Source: Fratercula arctica (Eukaryota > Chordata > Aves > Charadriiformes > Alcidae). Taken from it: 64,000 nt of DNA. The notes under the pieces were generated by a model. It was not told where the DNA came from. It saw only the letters and a program-made list of their open reading frames with translations, and searched no databases. A program made the position numbers and the translations under genes. Where the stretch lies: NCBI GenBank assembly GCA_947846985.1, contig CANTUZ010000027.1, forward strand, positions 5,122,543 through 5,186,542, given 5' to 3'. Each line of letters starts with the position of its first letter. Position 1 is the stretch's first letter. This document shows, piece after piece, positions 36,354-47,370 of this stretch.

Positions 36354-39300
36354 TCACTGTGGGGCGGGGGCGGGCGCCGTGGGGCAGAGCTCGGCCGAAA
36401 GGGCCTCGAAGGCCTCCAACATGGCGGCGCGGACGCGGTCGGTGAGCGCCGGGACGTCGGCGGGGCCCAGCCCCCGCGTGGGGAGGGGGGGCAGCACCTG
36501 GATGACGCACCGCCCTGGGGGGCAGCCGTGGGGCAGCCGTGGGGCAGCCGTGGGGCAGGGGTGGGCGGGGGTGGGGGGGGGGTGAAGGAGTTGGGGGGCT
36601 GCCCCACGGCTGCTCCATAAGCCGCGTGTGGGCACCGGGGAGGGGGGGGGAGGTTCTCGGCCTGCCCCATGGATCCCCCCCAGCCCCACAGATCCCCCCC
36701 AGCCCCACAACTGCCCCCCAGCCCCACACATATCCCCCCAGCCCCACATTTCCCCCCCCAGCCCCACACATTTCTGACCCCAGCCCCACATATATCCCCC
36801 CCAGCCCCACACGTGCCCCCCAGCCCCACATCTGCCCCCCCCCAACACCCCCATAGTACCTCCAGACCCCCACGTACCTCCCAGCCCCACACTTATCCCC
36901 CCAGACCCACATATTTCCCCCCCCAGACCCTTTCCCTCCCAGCCCCACACATTTCCCCCCCCAGCCCCACACATTTCCCCCCAGCCCCACACATTTCCCC
37001 CCCCAGCCCCACATCTGCCCCCCCAGCCCCACACATTTCCCCCCAGCCCCACACATGCCCCCCCAGCCCCACACATTTCCCCCCCCAGCCCCACATGTGC
37101 CCCCCCAGCCCCACATGCCCCCCTCAGCCCCACACATTTCCCCCCCCAGACCCACATCTGCCCCCCCCAGCCCCACACATTTCCCCCCAGCCCCACACAT
37201 CCCGCCAGCCCCACACATTTCTGCCCCCAGACCCACACATTTCCCCCCCCCCAACTCCCCCTCCATGGACCTCCCCCCCCCGACTCCCCACGTGCCCCAC
37301 ACGTCCCCCCCAGCCCCCCAAGTGCCCCCCCCCCCCCCCGGCCCCCCAAGTGCCCCCCAAGTGCTCTCACCGGCCGTGAACCTCCGCTCCCTCTTGCTGT
37401 AGAAGTGCTGGTAGGAGGAAATGACGATGGGGACGACGGGCACCTGTGGGGCAGGGCGTGGGGTGAGGGGGGATGCCAGCCCCACGGCCAGCCCCACGGC
37501 TGCCCCACGGCCGCCCCATACCTGGGCCTGGACGGCGAGGTGAAACGCCCCCCGCTTGAAGGGCAACATGGAGCCGCTGTGGTTGCGCGTCCCCTCGGGG
37601 AAGACCCACACCCGGACCTAGAGAAAGGGAAGATGTGGGGCAGCTATGGGGCAGCTATGGGGCTGGCCCCACGGCGAGGCCGGGGCTGCCCCACATCGCT
37701 ATGGGGCTGCTGCAAGAGAGATGCGCGGATGGACCCACCTCCTCCCACCGCCCCATAGATTCCCCCCACCCCCAGACCTATATGAAGGGAAGATGTGGGG
37801 CAGCTATGGGGCAGTTATGGGGCTGGCCCCACAGCGAGGCCGGGGCTGCCCCACGTTGCTATGGGGCTGCTGCAAGAGAGATGCGCGGATGGACCCACCT
37901 CCTCCCACTGCCCCATAGATTCCCCCCAGTCCCACCCCCAGACCTATAGGAAGGGAAGATGTGGGGCAGCTATGGGGCTGGCCCCACGGCGAGGCCGGGG
38001 CTGCCCCACATCGCTATGGGGCTCCTGCGAGCGAGATGCGCGGATGGACCCACATCCTCCCGCCGCCCCATAGATTCCCCCCACCCCCAGACCTATAGGA
38101 CGGCAAGATGTGGGGCAGCTATGGGGCAGCTATGGGGCTGGCCCCACGGCGGCCCCACTCACGTCCTGGCTGAGCATGGTGTGGGCGGCCTCGGCCATGA
38201 CGCTGATGGCGTCGCGGGGGCGCTTGCGGTCGATGAAGATGATGCCCCCCAACCAGCAGGCCAGCCCCACGGCGCCCATGTACAGCAGCTCCCGCTTGGC
38301 GATGGGCACGCAGCGGTCGGGCAGCACCTCCATCATGCCTGGGGGGGGGGGGCGGGCGGGGGTTAGCCGTGGGGCAGGGCTATGGGGCAGGGCTATGGGG
38401 CGGCGCTATGGGGCGGGGGCATCCAGGAGGCCGAGGCAGCTCTGGGGGTCGCTGATATTGAACTCGGGGCACAGGGGATGTGGGGCGGGTGGCTGTAGGG
38501 CAGTTGTGGGGTGTCTATGGGGCAGGGCTATGGGGCAGCGCTATGGGGCAGAGCTATGGGGCAGCCGTGGGGCAGCGCACCCAGGAGGCCGAGGGAGCTC
38601 TGGGGGTCACTGATATTGAGGTCGGGGCACAGGGGATGTGGGGCGGGGTGGCCGTGGGGCAGTTGTGGGGTGGCTATGGGGTGTCTATGGGGCAGCTGTG
38701 AGGCAGCTATGGGGCAGCTATGGGGCAGCACTATGGGGCGGGGGCATCCAGGAGGTCGAGGGAGCTCTGGGGGTCGCTGATATTGAGCTCAGGGCACAGG
38801 GGATGTGGGGCGGGGCGGCCGTGGGGCAGTTGTGGGGTGGCTATGGGGCAGCGCTATGGGGCAGCGCTATGGGGCGGCGCTATGGGGCAGCGCACCCAGG
38901 AGGTCGAGGGAGCTCTGGGGGTCGCTGACATTGAGGTCGGGGCACAGGGGATGTGGAACGGGGTGGCCGTGGGGCAGCTGTGGGGTGTCTATGGGGCAGC
39001 CGTGGGCAGCCGTGGGGCAGCCGTGGGGCAGCGTACCGAGCAGGTCGAGGGAGCTCTGGTGGTTGCTGACGACGACGTAGGGCTGCTGGGGGGGGAAGTG
39101 CTGGGCCCCCCGCACCGCCATGCGGATGCCGTAGAGATGCTTCACGTGCTGCAGCAGCCCCCGGATGATCCTGGGGGGGCGGGGGGGGGTCAGGCCCCAC
39201 GGCTGCCCCACACCTGGCCCCACACATCGCCCCACGGCCCCATACGTTACCCCACGGCCCCACACCTGGCCCCACATTTCACCCCACAGCCCCACGTGTC

Positions 39301-41694
39301 GCCCCACTGCCCCACACATTGCCCCACACATTGCCCCACACGTCACCTCACGGCCCCACATATCGTCCCACACCTTGCCCCATATCTCACCCCACACCTC
39401 ACCCCACATCTCACCCCACACATCGCCCCATGGCCCCATACGTTACCCCACGGCCCCACACCTGGCCCCACATGTCGCCCCACTGCCCCATATGTTGCCC
39501 CAGTGCCCCACACGTTACCCCACACGTCACCTCACGGCCCCATATGTCACCCCACAGCTCGCCCCACACCTCGCCCACATATCGCCCCACACCTTGCCCC
39601 ACATCTCGCCCCACACATCACCCCACGGCCCCATATGTCACCCCACGTGTCACCCCACTGCCCCATATGTCGCCCCAGTGCCCCACACCTTGCCCCACAT
39701 GTCACCTCACGGCCCCATATGTTGCCCCACACCTCGCCCCACATCTTACCCCACATCTTGCCCCACATCTTGCCCCACATTTCACCCCACAGCCCCATAT
39801 GTTGCCCCACACCTCGCCCCACATATTGCCTCACACCTTGCCCCACATATCGCCCCACACATTGCCCCACGGCCCCATATGTCGCCCCACAGCCCCACAC
39901 GCTGACCCATGTCACCCCCCAGCCCCACACGTCCCCCCGCCACCCCACATGTGTGTCCCCCCCGCCCCAGCCCCACACGTCGCCCTCCCCCGGCCCCACA
40001 TCGCCCCACACTCCCCCTCCCGGCAGCCCCAGAGACGAAGGAGACGAGCCGCGACCGTCCCCCCCGTGTCCCCCCCGTGTCCCCACGTCCCCGTGTCCCC
40101 CCGCCATGTCCCCGTGTCCCCCTGCTGTGTCCCCCCCATCCCCGTGTCCCCCCACCGTGTCCCCACGTCCCCCCGCCACGTCCCCATGTCCCCACATCCC
40201 TGCGTCCCCCCCCGTCCCCCCACTGTGTCCCCACGTCCCCCCCCGTCCCCGCGTCCCCCCGCTGTGTCCCCACATCCCCATGTCCCCCCGCCATGTCCCT
40301 GCGTCCCCCTGTGTCCCCCCCCGTCCCCATGTCCCCCCCAGTGTGTCCCCCCCGTGTCCCCCCCGTATCCCCATGTCCCCCTACTGTGTTCCCCCACCCC
40401 GTCCCCGTGTCCCCCCCCGTCCCCCCCATGTCCCCCCGCCATGTCCCCGTGTCCCCCTGCTGTGTCCCCATGTCCCTGTGCCCCCATGTCCCCCCCGTCC
40501 CCGTGTCCCCCCAGCGTGTCCCCCCCGTGTCCCTGTGTCCCCACATCCCCATGTCCCCCCCGTGTCCCCCTACTGTGTCCCCCCCCGTGTCCCTCCCCGT
40601 GTCCTCCCTGTGTCCCCCTCCATGTCCCCCCCCATCCCCATGTCCCCCCAGCGTGTCCCCCCCGTGTCCCCCCTGTGTCCCCACATCCCCACGTCCCCCT
40701 GTCCCCATGTCCCCCTCCTGTGTCCCCCCCCGTGTCCCCCCCGTGTCCCCGTGTCCCCCCCAGCGTGTCCCCCCCGTGTCCCCCTACTGTGTCCCCCCCC
40801 CGTGTCCCCCCCCGTGTCCCCCCCGTGTCCCCCCCATGTCCCCCTGCCGTGTCCCCATGTCCCCACATCCCCATGTCCCCCTGTCCCCATGTCCCCCTAC
40901 TGTGTCCCCCCCGTGTCCCCCCCAGCGTGTCCCCCCCCGTGTCCCCCCCCGTGTCCCCATGTCCCCCCCCGTGTCCCCCTACTGTGTCCCCCCCCGTGTC
41001 CCCCCTGTGTCCCCCCGCGTCCCCCCCATGTCCCCCTGCCGTGTCCCCATGTCCCCACATCCCCATGTCCCCCTGTCCCCATGTCCCCCTACTGTGTCCC
41101 CCCCCGTGTCCCTCCCCGTGTCCTCCCTGTGTCCCCACATCCCCACGTCCCCCTGTCCCCATGTCCCCCTCCTGTGTCCCCCCCCGTGTCCCCCCCGTGT
41201 CCCCATGTCCCCCCCCGTGTCCCCCCCAGCGTGTCCCCCCCCGTGTCCCCGTGTCCCCCCCATGTCCCCCTGCCGTGTCCCCATGTCCCCACATCCCCAC
41301 ATCCCCACGTCCCCCTGTCCCCATGTCCCCCTACTGTGTCCCCCCTCGTGTCCCCCCCGTGTCCCCCCCTGTGTCCCCGTGTCCCCCCCCGTGTCCCTCC
41401 CCATATCCTCCCCGTGTCCCCCTCCATGTCCCCCCCCGTCCCCATGTCCTCCCAGCGTGTCCCCCCCCGTGTCCCCCCCGTGTCCCCCCCCGTCCCCCCG
41501 CGCCCCCACTTCATGTTGTCGACGTGGCGGCCGCGCAGGGCGCAGAGGGGGATGGCGAGGAGGGCGAGGAGCAGGATCCAGCCGTGGAACAGCCCCATCT
41601 TGCAGAAGAAGCGCAGGGAGCGGCTCCGCTCCAGCACCAGCGGCAGCAGCAGCAGCGCCAGCGCCAGCGCCCCCGTCCCCACCGTCACCTCCAT
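36354..41694 (-). CDS. AGPAT1: 1-acyl-sn-glycerol-3-phosphate acyltransferase alpha (AGPAT1), complete
   Basis: AGPAT1 transfers a fatty acid from acyl-CoA to lysophosphatidic acid, making phosphatidic acid in the ER membrane. Six coding exons join in consistent phase: 41510-41694, 39037-39170, 38163-38338, 37522-37617, 37371-37443 and 36354-36514, 825 nt in all (274 codons plus TGA; human about 283). Introns begin GT and end AG. Exon 1 gives hydrophobic segments, then GWILLLALLAIPLCALRGR. Exon 2 has the catalytic NHQSSLD (NHx4D) box. Exon 3 holds CVPIAKRELL and a membrane segment. Exon 4 has the substrate-binding FPEGTR. Exon 5 has VPVVPIVISSYQHFY. No key motif is missing. The start at 41694 is chosen because an acceptor (TCCCCGCAG) lies just upstream, so the 5' UTR is in another exon, probably in the shared promoter near 44.5 kb. 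Every intron is packed with minisatellite. Confidence 0.95.
36660..37330. repeat. Minisatellite in AGPAT1 intron 5
   Basis: Units of about 20-25 bp of the type CCCCAGCCCCACACATTTCC recur over about 670 bp. On the gene strand this is GGGG-rich (GTGTGGGGCTGGGGGG), with strong potential for G-quadruplexes in the transcript. Confidence 0.85.
37622..38150. repeat. Tandem repeat of about 160 bp, 3.5 copies, in AGPAT1 intron 3
   Basis: Near-identical copies begin near 37628, 37786, 37950 and 38097. Each holds GGGAAGATGTGGGGCAGCTA, GAGATGCGCGGATGGACCCA and CCGCCCCATAGATTCCCCCC. High similarity between copies suggests recent amplification. Confidence 0.85.
38390..39030. repeat. AGPAT1 intron 2 tandem repeat containing copies of the exon 2 end
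   Basis: Four diverged copies of the last 35-45 bases of AGPAT1 exon 2 lie near 38420-38465, 38578-38625, 38745-38785 and 38886-38930, separated by TATGGGGCAGC-type repeats. The shared core is GTCGAGGGAGCTCTGG then GGTCGCTGA. On the minus strand the copies read VSDPQSSLDLLG or similar, against VVSNHQSSLDLLG in the true exon, so the catalytic His is Pro in copies. The true splice site GTACGC is CGCACC-like in copies near 38578 and 38886. Confidence 0.75.
39185..39905. repeat. Minisatellite in AGPAT1 intron 1 (GCCCCACAC type)
   Basis: About 720 bp of short units such as CACATCGCCCCACACCTTGC and CACGGCCCCATATGT. Non-coding despite open frames. Confidence 0.8.
40040..41490. repeat. Minisatellite in AGPAT1 intron 1 (CCCCCGTGTCCC type)
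   Basis: About 1.45 kb of units such as CCCCCCGTGTCCCC, CCCCATGTCCCCCTACTGTG and CCACATCCCCATGTCC. Longer phrases such as CTGCCGTGTCCCCATGTCC recur every few hundred bases, so there is some higher-order structure. It carries no gene. Confidence 0.85.
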
Positions 41695-41699
41695 GGCGC

Positions 41700-43150
41700 C
41701 TGCGGGGACACGGCCCCCCCGGCACGGTCACACCCCCCCCGGCACCCACGGACCCCCCCATGGCACCCACAGCCCCCCCCCAGCACCCACGGACCCCCCC
41801 CATGGCACCCCTAGAACCCACAGACCCCCCCCATGGCACCCACAGCCCCCCCCCAGCACCCACGGACCCCCCCCATGGCACCCACGGCCCCCCCCATGGC
41901 ACCCATAGAACCCACAGACCTCCCCATGGCACCCACGGACCCCCCCATGGCACCCCTAGAACCCACAGACCCCCCTCATGGCACCCACAGACCCCCCCCA
42001 GCACCCACAGACCCCCCTCATGGCACCCATAGAACCCACAGACCCCTCCATAGCACCCACAGACCCCCCCCAGCACCCACGGACCCCCCCATGGCACCCA
42101 CAGACCCCCCCCGGCACCCACAGCCCCCCCCCGGCACCCACGGACCCCCCCATGGCACCCACAGCCCCCCCCCCAGCACCCACGGACCCCCCCATGGCAC
42201 CCCTAGAACCCACAGACCCCCCCATGGCACCCATAGAACCCACAGCCCCCCCCGGCACAGTCACACCCGCCCCAGCACCCACGGACCCCCCCCCATGGCA
42301 CCCATAGAACCCACAGACCCCCCTCATGGCACCCACAGACCCCCCCATGGCACCCACAGACCCCCCCATGGCACCCATAGAACCCACAGACCCCCCACAG
42401 CCACAGCCAGACCCCCCTCATGGCACCCATAGACCCCACAGACCCCCCCATGGCACCCACAGACCCCCCCCAGCACCCACAGACCCCCCCCGGCACAGTC
42501 ACACCCCCCCGGCACCCATAGACCCCCCCCCATGGCACCCATAGAACCCGTCCCCACTGTCACCTCCATGGCGCCTGCGGGGACACAGCCCCCCCCAGCA
42601 CGGTCACCCCCCCCGGCACCCACAGACCCCCCCCGGCACAGTCACACCCCCCGGCACCCACAGACCCCCCCATGGCACCCATAGAACCCACAGACCCCCC
42701 ACAGCCACAGCCAGACCCCCCCATGGCACCCATAGAACCCCACAGACCCCCCCCAGCACCCACAGACACCCCCCGGCCCAGTCACACCCCCCCGGCACCC
42801 CCAGACCCCCTCCTTGCACCCACAGACCCCCCCATGGCACCCATAGAACCCATAGACCCCCCCCATGGCACCCATAGAACCCACAGACCCCCCCCCCCCG
42901 CACGGTCACACACACCCCCCGGCACCCACAGACCCCCCCATGGCACCCACAGACCCCCCCCAGCACCCACAGACCCCCCCCGGCACAGTCACACCCCCCA
43001 GCACCCAGAGACCCCACAGACCCCCCCAACAGATACACCCAGACCCCCCCATGGCACCCACAGAATTCACAGACCCCCCCATGGCACCCACTGACCCCAC
43101 AGACACCCCCCCGGCACCCACGGACCCCCCCATGGCACCCACAGCACCCC
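41700..43150. repeat. Minisatellite upstream of AGPAT1 exon 1, including a copy of the exon start
   Basis: About 1.45 kb of units such as CCCCCCATGGCACCCACAGA and CATAGAACCCACAGACCCCC, in the presumed 5' UTR intron of AGPAT1. At about 42547-42610 it contains a near-copy of the true exon 1 boundary region (41667-41730): on the minus strand TGTCCCCGCAG, GCGCC, then ATGGAGGTGACAGTGGGGAC, followed by GGGTTCTATGGG repeat sequence. Confidence 0.8.
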
Positions 43151-44240
43151 CAGACACCCCCCCCCAGCACCCCCAGACCCTGCTGGGACCCCCAGAGCCC
43201 CCCCAGGACCCACCAATGCCCCCGGAACCCTCCAGAACCCCCCCAGGACCCCCCAGAGCCCCCCCCCGAGACCCCCCAGGACCCCCCAAACCTCCCACCC
43301 CCGGGAGCCCCAAGAGCCCCCCCCCCGGGACCCTCCAGAACCCCCCCAGGACCCCCCAAACCCCCCCCCGGGACCCCCAAGACCCCCCCCCCACCCCCCA
43401 GGACCCCCCCAGAGCCTCCCCCCCCCCGAGACCCCCAAGACCCCCCAGGACCCCCCAAACCCCCCCCCCCCCGGGACCCCCCCAGACCCCCCAACCCCCC
43501 CCCGAGACCCTTGAGACCCCCCAAATCTCCCCCCCCCGGGCCCCCCAAGACCCCCCCCCCAGGACCCCCCAGAGCCCCCCCCCGGGATCCTCCAGAACCC
43601 CCCCCAGGACCCCCCAAACGCCCCCCCCCCCCGGGACCCCCAGAGCCCCCCCCCGCCCCCCAGGACCCCCCAAACCTCCCCCCCCGAGACCCCCAAGACA
43701 CCCCCCCCCCCCCCCCCCAGGACCCCCCAGAGCCCCCCCCCCGAGACCCCCCAGGACCCCCCAAACCTCCCCCCCCCGGGACCCCCCCAGAGCCCCCAAC
43801 CCCCCCCCGGGGACCCCCAAGACCCCCCAGGACACCCCCCCCCCCCCCCCCCCCGGGGCCCCCTAAATCTCCCCCCCCCGGACCCCCAAGACCCCCCAAA
43901 CGTCCCCCCCCCGAGACCCTCAAGACCCCCCAGGACCCCCCAAACCCCCCCCCCGGGACCCCCCAAGACCCCCCAAATCTCACCCCCCCGGGACCCCCAA
44001 GACCCCCCCCCCCCAGGACCCCCCAGAGCCCCCCCCGGGACCCTCCAGAACCCCCCCAGGACCCCCCAAACCCCCCCCCCCGGGACCCCCCCAGAGCCCC
44101 CAACCCCCCCCCGGGGACCCCCAAGACCCCCCCCCCCCGAGACCCCCCAAATCTCCCCCCCCCGGGACCCCCCCAGAGCCCCCAACCCCCCCCCCGGGGA
44201 CCCCCCAGACCCCCTCAAACCCACCCCGCAGCCCCCCCAA
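43150..44240. repeat. C-rich minisatellite upstream of AGPAT1
   Basis: About 1.1 kb of units such as GACCCCCCAGGACCCCCC, GGGACCCCCAAGACCCCCC and CCAGAGCCCCCCCC. Several C runs exceed 12 bases, where assembly length errors are likely. It holds no gene. Confidence 0.8.
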
Positions 44241-44479
44241 ACGCCCTCCCCCCCTTTAAGCCCCCAGAGCCCCCAAATCCCGCCTTTTTCACCCCAAAAC
44301 CATCCCCCCCCCACACACAAAAAAAAAAAAACCCCGGGGCGGGGCCCTCCCACACAGGCCCAGGGTGGGGCCGGGCGGGGCCGTTCCCCATCCCCGGGAC
44401 CCCCCCCCAAAATGGGGACCCCCCCCCCCGGACCCCCTCCCAGACCCGGTTTAACCCCCCCCCCCCCCCCCGCCCCCTC

Positions 44480-44939
44480 CTCCGGTACCGGGCGGGGCCG
44501 GGCGGGGCGGCGGCTGCGGCGGCGGCGCGGGGCCCTTCCCCGGCGGTAGCGGAAGTGACGCCAGTGACGGGCGTCGCTCGCGGCCAATCGGTTCCCCCCC
44601 TCCCCTCCCTCCTTCCCCGCCCCCTTTGACCGGTTGCCACGGCAACGGCGCAAAGGGGCGGGACGGCGCGGCGTCGCCACGGCGACGGCGCCACCATCTT
44701 GCCCCGCCCCTCCCTTCCTCCCCCCGCCCCCCCCCGGGGCGCTGACTGGGGAAGGGCCAATCAGGGCACGGCCTCCCCGGCGGCACCAATAGGAAGCGGC
44801 GTTTGGGGAGAGGCGGGGACAAGGCGTTTGATGGCTCACCGCGCCAGCCAATCGCGAGAGGGGGGCGGGGAGGGGGAAGTGCTGAGTGGCGGGCGGGGCG
44901 GCCAATGAGGAAGGGGCGGCGGGGGCGGAGCGGCGGAAG
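44480..44939. promoter_or_regulatory. Bidirectional CpG-island promoter between AGPAT1 and RNF5
   Basis: Very CpG-rich DNA lies between AGPAT1 (leftward) and the RNF5 start (rightward). It holds CCAAT boxes near 44584, 44758, 44786, 44849 and 44902, an ETS/CRE-like GCGGAAGTGACGCCAGTGAC near 44549, an RFX X-box at 44633-44646, and YY1-like CCACCATCTT (about 44692) and AAGATGGCGGC over the RNF5 start codon. There is no TATA box. A head-to-head AGPAT1/RNF5 pair also exists in human. Transcription starts cannot be placed from sequence alone. Confidence 0.65.
44633..44646. promoter_or_regulatory. RFX X-box palindrome
   Basis: GTTGCCACGGCAAC is a near-perfect inverted repeat matching the RFX consensus (GTNRCC, spacer, RGYAAC). 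A related GTCGCCACGGCGAC lies about 40 bp further on. Confidence 0.6.
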
Positions 44940-46417
44940 ATGGCGGCGGGCGGGGGGCGATGGGACGGCGGCCCCGAGGGCCCAAACGGCGGCGGCGCCT
45001 TCGCCTGTAACCTCTGCCTGGAGCCGGCCCGGGGGGCGGTGATCGGCCGCTGCGGGCACCTCTGCTGGTGAGGGGGGGGCCATGGCGGGGCTGGGGGGGG
45101 TCTAGGGGGTGGGGGGGGGGGTCTGTGGGGGGGTCTATTTGGGCTGCAGGGGGGCTATGGGGGGGCCTATGGGGCTGTAGGGGGTCTGTGGGGGGGTCTG
45201 TTGGGGCTGCAGGGGGGCTATGGGGGGGTCTATTGGGGCTATAGGGGGGCTATAGGGGCTGTAGGGGGGCTATAGGGGGGCCTATGGGGCTGTAGGGGGG
45301 CTATGGGGGGGCAATGGGGGGTATAGGGGGGCTATGGGGGGGTCTATTGGGGCTATAGGGGGGCTATAGGGGCTGTAGGGGCTGTAGGGGGTCTATAAGG
45401 GGGTCTATGGGGGGGCTGTAGGGGGTCTATGGGGGGGCAATGGGGGGGTATAGGGGGGCTATGGGGGGTATAGGAGAACTATAGGGGAGCTATAGGGGGC
45501 ATGGGGGGGCTATACGGGGGCCTATGGGGGCTATAGAGTGTCTATGGGGGGGTCTCTTGGGGCTGTAGGGGGGGTGTGGGGCGTCTATTGGGACTGTAGG
45601 GAGTCTATAGGGGGTGTGGGAGGGGCTACAGGGGGGCTGTGGGGGCTGTAGGGGGTCTATGGGGGGCTGTGGGGGCTGTAGGGGGGCTATGGGAGGGTCT
45701 ATGGGGGGGCTATTGGGGCTGTAGGGGGGCTATAGGGGGTGTGGGGGGTATAGGGGGGCTATAGAGGGGCTATGGGGCTGTTTGGCGTCTATGGGGGGGC
45801 TATGGGGGCTATAGGGGGACTATAGAGGGGCTGCATGGGGTCTAGCGGGGGGCTATAGGGGGGCTATAGCGGGTATGGGAGGGGCTATAGGGCGGTATGG
45901 GGGGCTATAGGTGGGCTATGGGGGCTGTATGGGGTCTATGGGGGGGCTATAAGAGGCTATAGGGGCTATGGGGGGTCTATGGGGGCTGCGGGGGGGCTAT
46001 AGGCGGGGTATGGGGGGGCTAGGGGCTGTATGGGGTCTATGGGGGCTATAGGGGGACTATAGGGGGTATGGGGGGGGCTATACGGGGTATGGGGGGCTAT
46101 AGCAGAACTATGGGCATCTGCTGATGCTATAGGGGGTGGGGGGGGTCTATGGGGTGCGCTATGGGGAGCTATAGGGGCACTGTGAGCTCTATGGGGGGCT
46201 GTAGAACGAGCTATAGGGCAGATATAGGGACTACGGGGGGGCTGGGGGGGTCAGTGGAGGGGGGGTGGGGGTCTATGGGGGCTGTAGGGGGGCTACAGGG
46301 GGTCTACGGGGGGCCTATAGGGGCTATGGGGGGCTCTGTGGGGCAGCCCCATAGGCTGACTCCGTGTCCCATGTCCCCCCCCGCCCCCCACCTCGCAGCT
46401 GGCCCTGCCTGCACCAG
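44940..46417 (+). CDS. RNF5: E3 ubiquitin ligase RNF5, first two exons only
   Basis: RNF5 is a small ER-membrane RING ubiquitin ligase acting in ER-associated degradation. Exon 1 (44940-45067) gives an N-terminus with DGGPEGPN, as in mammalian RNF5, then CNLCLEPARGAVIGRCGHLC. Exon 2 (46399-46417) is a 19-nt microexon between CACCTCGCAG and GTGAGTG, adding C-WPCLHQ in correct phase. Together they supply the first six RING ligands (CxxC, CGH, CxxxC). The final CxxC pair, the linker and the C-terminal membrane segments are not found anywhere to the right; a human-like protein is about 180 residues and only about 49 are coded here. The ATF6B last exon begins 0.9 kb on. Missing exons may be lost in assembly, or the copy may be truncated. 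The first exon overlaps a YY1-type motif. Confidence 0.8.
45072..46380. repeat. Minisatellite filling RNF5 intron 1
   Basis: About 1.3 kb of units such as GGGGGGCTATAGGGGGTC, GGGGCTGTAGGGGGTCTATG and GGGGCAATGGGGGG. It is strongly G-rich on the RNF5 coding strand. No other feature was seen in the intron. Confidence 0.85.
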
Positions 46418-46740
46418 GTGAGTGACCCCCGGCCGTGGGGCAGGGCCTGTCCCCAGCCCTGGATGTGGGGCTGGGGGGGGTGTCCCTGGCCGTGGGGCAG
46501 CGCTTGTGGGTCCGGCTCCTCCCCTCCCCCTCGCCCCCCCCCCCCCCCGAGTCTGTTTCGGGGCCCAAAATGAGACATAAATGGGGTGGGGGGGGGGCCC
46601 CCCAAACATTTGCCCCCCCCCCCAGCCAAGCTGCGTTCTTAATTTTCTCAGTTTTTAATTGATTTGGGTAAAAAAAAAAGCCCCCCCAGGAACGAGGGCG
46701 CTGCCCCTTTAAGGGGAAAGAGGGGGTGGGGCTTCCCCCC
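46418..46740. other. Expected site of RNF5 exons 3-6; none found
   Basis: Plus-strand translation of all frames here shows no CPVC, GRG or hydrophobic tail of RNF5. The stretch holds GC-rich filler, then a short AT-rich island at about 46629-46680 ending in a run of A. The island fits the 3' end of ATF6B on the other strand. Confidence 0.5.
46654..46659 (-). terminator. Candidate polyadenylation signal of ATF6B
   Basis: Minus-strand ATTAAA inside the only AT-rich island after the ATF6B terminal exon. It would give a 3' UTR of about 650-700 bases crossing the GGGGCGTGGCC array. Confidence 0.4.
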
Positions 46741-47370
46741 CGGGGGAGGGGGGGTAAGTGCTTGAGAGGGGGCGTGGCCTCGTTAAAGGGGTGTGGCCTC
46801 GTTAAAGGGGCGGGGCTTGGGGAAGGCACCACCACCCCCGCGAGTGGCCAAGGGGGCAGGGCTTGGGGGGGAGTGGGCGGGGCTTTTCGTCATCGGGGGC
46901 GTGGTTTGCGGCTGGGGGGGGCGGGGCTTGATCCTGGGGGCGGGGCTTGGTCCAGGGCCCCAATGCGGGGCTTTACCCACCCCCGGGGGGGGGCGTGGCC
47001 TATCACCAAAGGGGCGTGGCTTGCCGTCGATGGGCGGGGCCTGATGCCGAGGGGGCGTGGTCTGTGCGATATGGGGGGGCTGGCGCGGAGGGGGCGTGGC
47101 CTGGGGGGTGAGAGGGCGTGGTCTGGCGCCAAGAGGCGGGGCTTGTCGATGAGGGGGGGCGTGGTCTGGTGCCGAGGGGGGCGTGGCCTGGTGCGGGGGG
47201 GCATGGCCTGGCTCATAAGGGGCGTGGCCTGGCGCCAAATAGGCATGGGGCTGATGGGGGGGCGTGGCCTGTGGATGGGGGGGCGTGGCCTGGCACAAAG
47301 CAGGGCGGGGGGGGCCGCTCTTACACCGAGGGGGCGTGGCCTGGCGCCGAAGGGGGCGGGGCTACCTGCC
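46740..47370. repeat. Array of GGGGCGTGGCCTGG (SP/KLF-type GT-box) units
   Basis: More than 20 copies of GGGGCGTGGCC/T or GGGGCGGGGCTTG, about 20-30 bp apart. The core GGGGCGTGG is the SP/KLF GT-box. It lies in the tail-to-tail interval between RNF5 and ATF6B and overlaps the ATF6B 3' UTR. Confidence 0.75.

Noticed and set aside
35238..36620. Gly/Ser/Val repeat frames over the CCGTGGGTCC array
   Set aside because: Simple translation of a minisatellite in the AGPAT1 3' region; no unique domain.
38130..38336. Stand-alone small gene at AGPAT1 exon 3
   Set aside because: The open frame is exon 3 of AGPAT1, with an acceptor before it and a GTGAGT donor at its end.
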